From: Propionibacterium sp.
Lineage (GTDB): Bacteria; Actinomycetota; Actinomycetes; Propionibacteriales; Propionibacteriaceae
Length of the DNA: 9,209 nucleotides
Reading direction: 5' to 3'
NCBI GenBank assembly: GCA_012719335.1
Contig: JAAYAO010000050.1
Location: 1-9,209 of the forward strand
Shown here: positions 1 through 5,721 of the stretch, one piece after another
Position numbering within the stretch: the stretch's first letter is position 1
How the letters are laid out: each line of letters begins with the position of its first letter
Position numbers and translations under genes: made by a program
Notes under the pieces: model-generated
Seen by the model: the letters and a program-made list of their open reading frames with translations, nothing else
Databases searched by the model: none
What the model was told of the DNA's origin: nothing

Positions 1-12
1 AGCCGGGGCTGT

Positions 13-58
13 CGCGTCGGTTGAGCAGGGCACGTGGTTGCCCGGGTCGAAACCAGCG
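13..58. repeat. Dispersed palindromic repeat, copy 1 (intergenic)
   Basis: This 46-nt element shares its first 16 bases (CGCGTCGGTTGAGCAG) and last 13 bases (GTCGAAACCAGCG) exactly with a second copy at 8659-8703. The middles differ in sequence but both can form a short hairpin: here GGGCA (28-32) pairs with TGCCC (39-43) around a 6-nt loop. It lies 17 nt beyond the stop codon of the amidohydrolase gene and is the only structure in the 75 nt before that gene, so it may also act as a transcription terminator, although no T-run follows. Similar GGTTGAGC...GTCGAAACC palindromes are, as I recall, scattered through many high-GC actinobacterial genomes. Confidence 0.75.
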
Positions 59-75
59 ACACCCACGCGCGCGGG

Positions 76-1797
76 TCAGCCCGGGTCGGGCTGGGCCCCC
101 CGAACCAGACGCCCCGGCAGGGCGCCGGTCGGCTCACCGTCGCGGTAGGTTTCCTGGCCCGCCACGATGGTGTGTCGGTAGCCGTCGGCACGCTGCAGCA
201 GGCGCCGTCCGCCGGCCGGCAGGTCGTGGTGCACCTCGGGCCGGTACAGGTGCAGCCGATCCATGTCGATCACGTTGAGATCGGCCCGGTAGCCGGGCTT
301 GAGCAGCCCCCGGTCGTACAACCCGACGGCCTCGGCGGTGCGCCGGGCCTGGTTGCGCACCACGTCCTGCAGCGGCAGGCGGCCGCGTTCGCGGTCGCGC
401 ACCCAGTGCTGCAACAAGGTGGTGGGGAAGGACCCGTCGCAGATCGTGCCGACGTGGGCGCCACCGTCGGAAAGCCCGGGCAGGATCGCGGGGTGCTCCA
501 GCAACTCCTTCAGCCCGTCCAGCGAGCCGTGCACGTAGTTGGCGAAGGTCAGGTACAGCATCCCGTGGCCCTCGTCCTGCAACAGGATGTCGTAGGCGAG
601 TTCCTCGGGGCTGATGCCCATCGCCGCGGCCCGGGAGATGATGTTCTCGCTCGGGTCGGGTTCGTAGTTCGGCGGGTCGGCCAGTTCGAACATCTCGTTG
701 AACATGTTCAGGAACTTCGCCCCGATCACCGGCACATCGGTGACCACACCCTCGGCCAGGATCGCCTCACGCACCTCCCGGGTGCGCATCGCCGCGACCC
801 GTTCGGGCAGCGGTAGATCGGCGATCTTGATGTAGCTCGGGGTGTGCCGGAACGGGTTCAGGGTCAGTTCATGGCCCAGGATCAGCCCGATCCCCCGCGC
901 CGACACCTGCCCGTGCACGTCGTGCCCCTCGGCCCGGAGTCGATCGAAGCCGGCCATGATCTCGTGGTGCCGGTCGGGACGGGCCACCGAGTGCACCACC
1001 GACACCGACAGCGGACGCCGAGAGGCGCCGGTCATCGCCGCGATGAGGTCCATGTCCACATCGACGTCGTCGAAATCGGTGACCAACTGCAGCACCCCGG
1101 TGCCGGTGGCACCGACCGCCTCGGCGATCGCGACCAGTTCGTCGCGGCCGGCCCCGTAGGACGAGATGAGTTCCCCGTCGATGGACTTGTGGTTCAGCGT
1201 GCGCGAGGTGCTGAAGCCGAGCGCGCCGGCCCGGATCGCCTCGGCGGTGATCTCGGCCATCTCGGCGATCTCGTCCGCGGTGGCCTGTTCGTGGGCCGCC
1301 GCCCGTTCACCCATCGCCCGCACCCGCACCGCGGCGTGCGGCACCTGGGCGGCGAAGTCGAGATCGCGGGCCTGCCCGTCGAGGGAGTCGAGGTACTCGC
1401 CGAAGGTTTCCCAGTTCCACGGCAGACCCTCGGTCAGCGCCACCCCGGGGATGTCCTCCACACCTTCCATCAGTTCGATCAACCGTTCCCGGTCGTGCGG
1501 CAGGGCGGGGGCGAATCCGACCCCGCAGTTGCCCATCACCACGGTGGTCACGCCGTGCCAGGACGACGGTTGCAGTCGCTCGTCCCAAGTCACCTGACCG
1601 TCGTAGTGGGTGTGGATGTCGACGAACCCGGGGGCCACCACGGCCCCGTCGGCGTCGATCTCCCGCTCGGCGGTGCCGGTGACGATGCCCACCTCGGCGA
1701 TCAGCCCGTCCCGGATCGCGACATCGGCGGTGAACGGTTCCCCACCGGTACCATCCACCACGGTGCCGCCGCGAATGATCAGGTCGTAGTCACTCAT
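76..1797 (-). CDS. D-aminoacylase-family amidohydrolase (N-acyl-D-amino-acid deacylase-like)
   Basis: This 573-residue protein is a cytoplasmic amidohydrolase of the D-aminoacylase/N-acyl-D-amino-acid deacylase group, expected to hydrolyse an amide or cyclic amide with a metal-bound water. What is visible: the N-terminal beta-sandwich strand (YDLIIRGGTVVDGTG, residues 4-18), the metal-binding HTH at 62-64 followed by YDGQ, the Cys of GNCGVGFAP at residue 91 (this family uses Cys as metal ligand in place of a carbamylated Lys), and a SDGGAHVG motif holding the catalytic Asp. The His expected in a THxR-like motif after the central helix is not obvious; that region reads GTGVLQLVTDF, as if Gln replaced it, so the substrate may not be an N-acyl-D-amino acid. 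The ATG at 1797 overlaps the preceding stop as ATGA and has an AAGGAGG ribosome site 4 nt upstream; the open frame reaches back to 2100 but that part overlaps the OB-fold gene. Last gene of the operon. Family call firm, substrate unknown. Confidence 0.88.
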   Translation of the reverse strand: MSDYDLIIRGGTVVDGTGGEPFTADVAIRDGLIAEVGIVTGTAEREIDADGAVVAPGFVDIHTHYDGQVTWDERLQPSSWHGVTTVVMGNCGVGFAPALPHDRERLIELMEGVEDIPGVALTEGLPWNWETFGEYLDSLDGQARDLDFAAQVPHAAVRVRAMGERAAAHEQATADEIAEMAEITAEAIRAGALGFSTSRTLNHKSIDGELISSYGAGRDELVAIAEAVGATGTGVLQLVTDFDDVDVDMDLIAAMTGASRRPLSVSVVHSVARPDRHHEIMAGFDRLRAEGHDVHGQVSARGIGLILGHELTLNPFRHTPSYIKIADLPLPERVAAMRTREVREAILAEGVVTDVPVIGAKFLNMFNEMFELADPPNYEPDPSENIISRAAAMGISPEELAYDILLQDEGHGMLYLTFANYVHGSLDGLKELLEHPAILPGLSDGGAHVGTICDGSFPTTLLQHWVRDRERGRLPLQDVVRNQARRTAEAVGLYDRGLLKPGYRADLNVIDMDRLHLYRPEVHHDLPAGGRRLLQRADGYRHTIVAGQETYRDGEPTGALPGRLVRGAQPDPG

Positions 1798-2213
1798 GGT
1801 GCCTCCTTCATCGGCCGGTAACGCAACATCGTGATGTCGCCCTCCGGGCAGAAAACTGGTTCGACCCGCATGCCGATGCGCACCTCGGCGGGGTCGACGT
1901 CGATCAATTCGGTGCTCACCCGCGGACCCTCGTCCCATTCCACGACCGCCGGCAGGTGGTGTACCGCATCGGCCCAGGGTGGGGCGACCGGCCGCTCGGC
2001 GGCGGTGTAGGTGTACAGGGTTCCCGCGCCGCTGATCTCGCGCCATTCCAGATCGTCGGCCAGCGTGCCCGGGGCCAGGGTGCGCGGGTAGAACACCCAC
2101 TGGTCGGCCGACGGGGAGTACTGGATCCGGACGACTCCCTCGGCCAGCCCGTCCCAGTAGGGCCGGGAGACCGGGGTCGGTTCGGGTAGTGGCTTGGGCG
2201 GTGTCGCGGACAT
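1794..2213 (-). CDS. DUF35-type OB-fold protein with degenerate zinc ribbon
   Basis: This 139-residue protein has the layout of DUF35/ChsH2-C proteins: an N-terminal helix (PYWDGLAEG, 18-26), a rubredoxin-like zinc-ribbon region, then an OB fold from about residue 57 (LEWREISGAGTLYTYT). DUF35 proteins bind thiolase-fold enzymes and are thought to help position the CoA substrate, as in Ltp2-ChsH2 and archaeal thiolase-HMG-CoA synthase complexes. All four ribbon cysteines are missing: the usual CxxCG...PRxxCPxC reads YSPSADQWVFYPRTLAPGT, with Ser33, Ala36, Ala47 and Thr50 at the ligand positions; the only Cys is residue 122. The fold may therefore be kept without zinc. The ATG at 2213 lies 1 nt after the thiolase-like stop with a GAGGGGGG ribosome site 6 nt upstream, and the stop overlaps the next start. 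Partnership with the adjacent thiolase-fold protein is inferred from gene order and family precedent. Confidence 0.87.
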   Translation of the reverse strand: MSATPPKPLPEPTPVSRPYWDGLAEGVVRIQYSPSADQWVFYPRTLAPGTLADDLEWREISGAGTLYTYTAAERPVAPPWADAVHHLPAVVEWDEGPRVSTELIDVDPAEVRIGMRVEPVFCPEGDITMLRYRPMKEAP

Positions 2214-2214
2214 C

Positions 2215-3420
2215 TCATTCCCCCCTCAGGATCAGGGCGACCTGTTCGCTCATGATGCCCCCGTTGCCGGTGACGAAACCAATATCGCAGCGCGGCACCT
2301 GGGCGTTCTCGGCCCGGCCCATGATCTGGCGGGCGGCGTCCACGACATGGTGCATGCCACCGGCCATCCCGGCCTGACCGAAGGACAGTTGCCCCCCGGC
2401 GGTGTTCAACGGGAAGTCACCGGCGTGGGTCAGGTCGTGTTCGAGCACCCACCGCATCCCCTCCCCCTTGGGGGCGAAGCCGGCGTCCTCGAGGGTCATC
2501 AGCACGGTGATGGTGTAGCAGTCGTAGATCGACGCGATGTCGATGTCGGCCCGGCTCACCCCGGCCATCTCGAAGGCCCTGTCCGCGGCCCGCTTGATCG
2601 GGGTCTGCAGCAGGTTGTCGGCGTAGGTCGGGGTCTTGAAGGCGATGTGTTCGCCCAGCCCGGTGATCCACACCGGGCGGTTGCGGGCCCGGCGGGTGAG
2701 GTCCACCCCACCGATCAGCACCGCGGCCCCGCCCTGCACCCGCATCACCACGTCGAGCATCCGGATCGGGTCGGCGATCATCGGGGAGGCGAGCACATCG
2801 TCCACCGTGATCGGTCTGCCGTGGAAGATCGCGCCGGGGTGGGCGCAGGCGTTGGTGCGCTGGTCGACCGCGATCTTCGCCGTCGCCCGCGGGTCGTAGC
2901 CGTACTCGTGGGCGTAGCGTTGCGCGATCTGCGCATAGGGCCCGTTCTGGCCGACGTTGCCGTAGGGGATTTCGAACTCGGCCTGGGGGGAGCCGTACTT
3001 GTCGCTGGACGCTCCCACCCACGGTGGGGAGGCCGGGGTGCGCGGTTGTCGCGGGGTGGGCATGATCTGCGAGCCCGGCACCACCACCAACACCGCATCA
3101 CACAACCCGAGTTCGACCGCGGCGGCGGCCCGCCAGACCATCCCGGCCGCGGTGGCCCCACCCAGGTCGACCCGTTCGCCGTAGTCGAGCGCGATGCCCA
3201 GGTATTCGGCGAGGGTGGCCGGGGCGAACATGTCCGATTCGGCGATGCCGTGGGTGACCAGACCGTTGACCGCCGAGGCCGGCACCCCGGCGTCGTCGAG
3301 CACCATCTTCGACAGCATCGCCCACTGGTCGAGGGTGAACAGTGCCGGTCGGGTTTGTTTGCGCTCGGCCGGCAGTTCCGCGATACCCAGGATCGCGGCG
3401 CGACCGCGCAGGCCGCTCAT
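2215..3420 (-). CDS. Thiolase-superfamily protein (Ltp2/SCP-x-like) lacking classical catalytic residues
   Basis: This 401-residue protein has the thiolase fold of the lipid-transfer (SCP-x/Ltp) type: RAAILGIAE at the N-terminus, GGATAAGM at 87-94, the NP-like AHPGAIFHGRPITVDDVL segment at 192-210, an IYDCYT motif at 298-303, and NTAGGQLSFGQAGMAGG at 339-355. Three features of true thiolases are absent: no nucleophilic Cys occurs in the 87-94 loop, the His of the GHPxGATG motif is Gln349, and the C-terminal Cys-G-G-G loop reads TGNGG (384-388). It should not be a normal acetyl-CoA acetyltransferase. Ltp2, a retro-aldolase working with a DUF35 partner, uses tyrosines instead of Cys; Tyr299 and Tyr302 lie in the corresponding segment, so C-C bond cleavage by retro-aldol chemistry is a reasonable inference. 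The ATG at 3420 overlaps the upstream stop as ATGA, with GGAG 6 nt ahead. The DUF35 gene follows immediately. Confidence 0.88.
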   Translation of the reverse strand: MSGLRGRAAILGIAELPAERKQTRPALFTLDQWAMLSKMVLDDAGVPASAVNGLVTHGIAESDMFAPATLAEYLGIALDYGERVDLGGATAAGMVWRAAAAVELGLCDAVLVVVPGSQIMPTPRQPRTPASPPWVGASSDKYGSPQAEFEIPYGNVGQNGPYAQIAQRYAHEYGYDPRATAKIAVDQRTNACAHPGAIFHGRPITVDDVLASPMIADPIRMLDVVMRVQGGAAVLIGGVDLTRRARNRPVWITGLGEHIAFKTPTYADNLLQTPIKRAADRAFEMAGVSRADIDIASIYDCYTITVLMTLEDAGFAPKGEGMRWVLEHDLTHAGDFPLNTAGGQLSFGQAGMAGGMHHVVDAARQIMGRAENAQVPRCDIGFVTGNGGIMSEQVALILRGE

Positions 3421-3842
3421 CCCGCACTCCGTTTCGGCAGTCGGACGGCCGCGGTGCCCGGCATCAGCACGGTGTCGCCGCGGCGGCCGACCAGGTCCAG
3501 GTCGATCCGTCCGGACAGTTCGTTGGTGGCGGTGACGGTGCCGGTGAAGGTCAGTTCCTCCCCCGGGTGTGCCACCGCCCGGTTCTGGGTGCTGAACGAC
3601 ACCAACCGCCCGCGGGGGCCGATCCAGTCGGTGACCGCCCGGCTGAGCAGGCCGGCCTGCAACGGCCCCTGCACCAGCACGTCGGTGTACCCCTCGTCCC
3701 GGGCCCAGGTCTTGTCGTAGTGGATCCGGTGCGCGTTGTAGGTGGCGGCGCTGAACAGAAAGAGTTGGGTTTCGTCACAGGTCACCACCAGCGGGGTGAT
3801 CTCGTCCCCGATCGTGACGTCCTCGAAGAACAACTGACTCAT
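3417..3842 (-). CDS. MaoC/HTD2-type hot-dog acyl-CoA hydratase
   Basis: A 141-residue single hot-dog protein of the MaoC dehydratase superfamily, expected to add water to (or remove it from) an acyl-CoA. The motif FSAATYNAHRIHYD at residues 30-43 is the HTD2/mesaconyl-CoA hydratase version of the R-hydratase site, with Asn36 and His41 in the places of the usual D-x-N-P-x-H; the aspartate is replaced (Thr-Tyr-Asn). A conserved VQGPLQAGLL segment follows at 58-67. The frame is open to a GTG at 3848, but the ATG at 3842 is chosen because an AGGAG ribosome site lies 5 nt before it and would sit directly against the GTG. It starts 9 nt after the preceding hot-dog gene and its stop overlaps the thiolase-like start. 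It probably forms a heteromeric hydratase with that neighbour, as ChsH1 does with the N-terminal half of ChsH2; this pairing is inference. Confidence 0.88.
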   Translation of the reverse strand: MSQLFFEDVTIGDEITPLVVTCDETQLFLFSAATYNAHRIHYDKTWARDEGYTDVLVQGPLQAGLLSRAVTDWIGPRGRLVSFSTQNRAVAHPGEELTFTGTVTATNELSGRIDLDLVGRRGDTVLMPGTAAVRLPKRSAG

Positions 3843-3851
3843 CGGCACTCC

Positions 3852-4346
3852 TCAGGGCCTGGCGATCATGGACGTGTCGGCGAACGCCAACATGGCCCCG
3901 TGCTGGTTGACATAGGTGGCCCGCCAGGTGACCAGCACGAAGGGGCCGGACCGGCCCTGCTTCTGCACGATCGACCGAACGGTGCGCTCGCTGGTGATCT
4001 CGTCGCCGTGGTAGGCGTGATCGTGGAACTCCCAGGATTCGCCGCCGGCCATCCGTTTGGGGGCATCGGGAAACTGCAGGTTGCCCGATGCGGCCCCCGA
4101 CGACCCGTCCGCGCGGAGATCCTCCAGCCGGGTGACGCCCAGGATCGCGTACTGCAGGTACAGCGCCGGGGCGCAGTCCTCACGGAAACCTGCCGCGCGG
4201 GCGGCCACGGCGTCGAAGAAGATCGGGTTCGTTTCCCCCACCGACACCGCCCAGCGTTGCCAGTCGCGGCGGCGCACCTCACCGGTGGCCCGCGACACCA
4301 CGGTGCCGATCGTGGCCAGGGCCTCTTCCGGAATCAACGAACCCAT
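3852..4346 (-). CDS. FAS1-like dehydratase (MaoC N-terminal-type hot-dog) protein
   Basis: A 164-residue protein of the MaoC_dehydrat_N/FAS1-like dehydratase group. Signs are an N-terminal helix and strand, AVSVGETNPIFFD at 33-45 (a degenerate GDxNPxH motif without the catalytic His), CAPALYLQYA at 58-67, then RMAGGESWEFHDHAYHGDEI at 98-117 and the QGRSGPFVLVTWRATYVNQHG strand pair at 130-150. Such subunits usually supply the structural or CoA-binding half of a two-gene hydratase whose catalytic half is the adjacent MaoC gene. The frame is open to 4394, but the ATG at 4346 is preferred: GGAAGG lies 5 nt upstream and the 16 extra residues do not resemble the family. First gene of the five-gene operon; 97 nt separate it from the deaminase-family gene upstream on the same strand, room for its own promoter. 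Confidence 0.86.
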   Translation of the reverse strand: MGSLIPEEALATIGTVVSRATGEVRRRDWQRWAVSVGETNPIFFDAVAARAAGFREDCAPALYLQYAILGVTRLEDLRADGSSGAASGNLQFPDAPKRMAGGESWEFHDHAYHGDEITSERTVRSIVQKQGRSGPFVLVTWRATYVNQHGAMLAFADTSMIARP

Positions 4347-4380
4347 CGCTACCTTCCCGTCGCTGCGACCAATGTCGTCG

Positions 4381-4409
4381 ACAGTAGCGAGCAAGCGCTA
4401 TCTTCCCCA
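4381..4409 (-). promoter_or_regulatory. Candidate promoter of the five-gene operon
   Basis: On the minus strand, TGGGGA (4409-4404) and TACTGT (4386-4381) are exactly 17 nt apart. The second matches the actinobacterial TANNNT -10 form; the first matches TTGACA at only 3 of 6 positions. Transcription would start near 4374, leaving about 28 nt of leader with a GGAAGG ribosome site before the ATG at 4346. The spacer is occupied by the palindrome at 4385-4403, an arrangement typical of repressible promoters. Confidence 0.35.
4385..4403. promoter_or_regulatory. Candidate TetR-type operator upstream of the catabolic operon
   Basis: Two overlapping dyads are visible. TAGCG (4385-4389) and CGCTA (4396-4400) are perfect inverted arms 6 nt apart. 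In addition, AGCAAGCGCTATCT (4390-4403) matches 8 of the 10 fixed positions of the KstR2 consensus AnCAAGnnCTTGnT, with a perfect left half and a degraded right half. KstR2 is a TetR-family repressor of steroid ring-degradation genes; other TetR regulators of acyl-CoA genes may use similar cores. The site falls between the predicted -35 and -10 boxes, 38 nt upstream of the first start codon. No regulator gene is in the window. Confidence 0.4.
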
Positions 4410-4418
4410 GCGCCCCAT

Positions 4419-4435
4419 CCGCTGATCGGTAGCGG
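4419..4435. terminator. Weak hairpin after the deaminase-family gene
   Basis: CCGCT (4419-4423) and AGCGG (4431-4435) form a 5-bp perfect stem with a 7-nt loop, 8 nt beyond the stop of the deaminase-family gene. No T-run follows on the minus strand, so termination is uncertain and the transcript may run on into the catabolic operon. Confidence 0.2.
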
Positions 4436-4443
4436 TCCGCCCG

Positions 4444-5469
4444 TCAGGGCATCTCGGCGAGCAGCGCGTCCTTCTCCTCCCGCGACAGCCAGGAGGCCTC
4501 GATCGAGTTCGCCGCGAGCCGGCGCAGGTCGTCGGCGGTCAGGTCGGCCTTCTCGGCCAGCCGCAGGTAGTTCTCGGCCACGTAGGCACCGAAGTAGGCC
4601 GGGTCGTCGGAGTTCACCGTGACCCGTACCCCCTCGCGCAGCAGGTCGACGATCTCGCGGGCCTTCATGTCGTCGGTGACGAAGGAGTTCGACACCGGGC
4701 AGCAGGTGAATGCCATCCCGCGTTCCTTGGCCAGCGCGACCAGTTCGGGGTTCTCCACGATGTTGGTGCCGTGGTCGATCCGGTCGACCTCGATGTCGTG
4801 CAGCACCTGCCCGATGTGGTCGATGCTGCCCTCCTGGTCGATGTCGCAGTGCATGGTGAGCAGGAAGCCGGCCTCGCGGGCGGCGGCGAACACCTCGGCG
4901 AACTTGCGGGGCGGGTTGCCGCGCTCGTCGGAGTCCAGCCCGACACCCAGGATCTTGTCGGTGTGGGCGAGGGACAGCTGCAGGGTTTCGGCCGCGCTCT
5001 CGGCCGACATATCGCGCAGGAAGCACATGATCAGCGCCGCCGACATCGGCCGGCCGTCCACACCTTCGGTGTTGGCCTGCTCGACCGCCCGGTGGTAGCC
5101 CTCGATCACGGTGTCGAAGGACACCCCGCGGGAGGTGTGGGCCTGCGGGTCGAAGAACATCTCGGCCCGGCGCACCCCGTCGGCGGCGGCCCGTTGCAGG
5201 TAGGCCCAGGCCAGTTCGTAGAAGTCGTCGGCGGTCTGCAGCACGTTCATCGCCGGGTAGTACACGGCCAGGAAGCTGGCCAGCGAGTCGAACTGGTAGG
5301 TCGCCTCGACCTCCTCGACCGTCGACTGACCGATGTCGATGCCATTGCGTTCGGCCAAGCGCAGTTTCAGATCCGGTTCGAGGGTGCCCTCCAGGTGGAG
5401 GTGCAACTCGGCCTTCGGCAGCGAGCGGATGAAGTCGAGGTCAATAGGGGCAACAGCGGTGTCGGTCAT
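4444..5469 (-). CDS. Adenosine deaminase-family amidohydrolase with altered HAGE motif
   Basis: A 341-residue cytoplasmic protein of the adenosine/adenine deaminase family, which converts aminopurines to hydroxypurines by zinc-dependent hydrolysis. Zinc ligands are present: the first pair in AELHLHLEG (His23, His25), His207, and Asp288 in NSDDPAYFG (288-289 are both Asp); His233 of RIDHG matches the catalytic His. The catalytic Glu normally found three residues after the third His (HAGE) is absent: the motif reads HCDIDQEGS (207-215), so Asp209 or Asp211 would have to replace it. RIGHG is also RIDHG. I believe a bacterial subgroup shares this HCDxDQE form, so this is probably a lineage feature rather than damage, and a substrate other than adenosine is possible. 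The start is the ATG at 5469, directly before MTDTAVAPIDLDFIRSLPKAE; the upstream extension to 5568 is low-complexity. Only a weak G-rich ribosome site precedes it. Confidence 0.9.
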   Translation of the reverse strand: MTDTAVAPIDLDFIRSLPKAELHLHLEGTLEPDLKLRLAERNGIDIGQSTVEEVEATYQFDSLASFLAVYYPAMNVLQTADDFYELAWAYLQRAAADGVRRAEMFFDPQAHTSRGVSFDTVIEGYHRAVEQANTEGVDGRPMSAALIMCFLRDMSAESAAETLQLSLAHTDKILGVGLDSDERGNPPRKFAEVFAAAREAGFLLTMHCDIDQEGSIDHIGQVLHDIEVDRIDHGTNIVENPELVALAKERGMAFTCCPVSNSFVTDDMKAREIVDLLREGVRVTVNSDDPAYFGAYVAENYLRLAEKADLTADDLRRLAANSIEASWLSREEKDALLAEMP

Positions 5470-5486
5470 GCCCCCATTGTGTCGAA

Positions 5487-5500
5487 CCGGTCGTGACCGG
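5487..5500. promoter_or_regulatory. Perfect 14-bp dyad upstream of the deaminase-family gene
   Basis: CCGGTCGTGACCGG is a perfect inverted repeat with 6-bp arms and a 2-nt centre, 17 nt upstream of the deaminase-family ATG. Its place, close to where a -10 region would lie, suits a repressor operator. GC-rich palindromes of this length can arise by chance, so the call is tentative. Confidence 0.3.
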
Positions 5501-5559
5501 GCTGCGGGGGTGGGCGACGGCCGCACCCGGCAACCTACCGGCCCTCTGCCGGCCGCCCC

Positions 5560-5636
5560 CTGCTGCAAACCGCCTCGTTTCGGCTCGTTATTGGCTATGG
5601 CCGGCCAACGGCCCGTTTCGAGGCGGGTTGCAGCAG
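5560..5636. repeat. 77-bp imperfect inverted repeat in a divergent intergenic region
   Basis: Left arm CTGCTGCAAACCGCCTCG (5560-5577) and right arm CGAGGCGGGTTGCAGCAG (5619-5636) are inverted copies matching at 17 of 18 positions. The 41-nt centre holds a smaller hairpin, TTGGC (5591-5595) with GCCAA (5604-5608), and CGTTTCG occurs as a direct repeat at 5576-5582 and 5614-5620. It sits in the 252-bp gap between two divergently transcribed genes, so it is not positioned as a terminator. It could be a small non-autonomous mobile element, a cruciform-forming regulatory element, or a structured RNA. No protein-coding signal was seen in 5470-5721. Confidence 0.75.
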
Positions 5637-5682
5637 CACCCTCGGGTCACGGAGTCCGTGGTGTGGCGCCGAGGCCCCTCGC

Positions 5683-5688
5683 TAGGGT
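5683..5688 (+). promoter_or_regulatory. Candidate -10 box for the membrane protein gene
   Basis: TAGGGT fits the TANNNT form common in actinomycetes and lies 33 nt before the GTG start of the membrane protein gene. No convincing -35 box is seen 16-19 nt upstream. AGAAGGA at 5706-5712 is the probable ribosome site. Confidence 0.35.
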
Positions 5689-5721
5689 GATCACGAGCCC
5701 CGACCAGAAGGATTCGACCAG

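Noticed and set aside
844..1821. Plus-strand open frame of 325 codons opposite the amidohydrolase
   Set aside because: Shadow frame, low-complexity translation, no ribosome site.
2194..3720. Long plus-strand open frame of 508 codons opposite the thiolase-like and MaoC genes
   Set aside because: His/Gly/Arg/Val-rich product without a recognisable fold; it mirrors the minus-strand genes, whose proteins are clear family members. High GC at third positions keeps the opposite frame open.
3843..3848. GTG start for the MaoC gene
   Set aside because: The AGGAG ribosome site would touch the GTG; the ATG two codons later has correct spacing.
3342..4622. Plus-strand open frame of 426 codons across three minus-strand genes
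   Set aside because: It spans gene boundaries of the opposite operon and its product is repetitive Gly/Arg/Pro/His.
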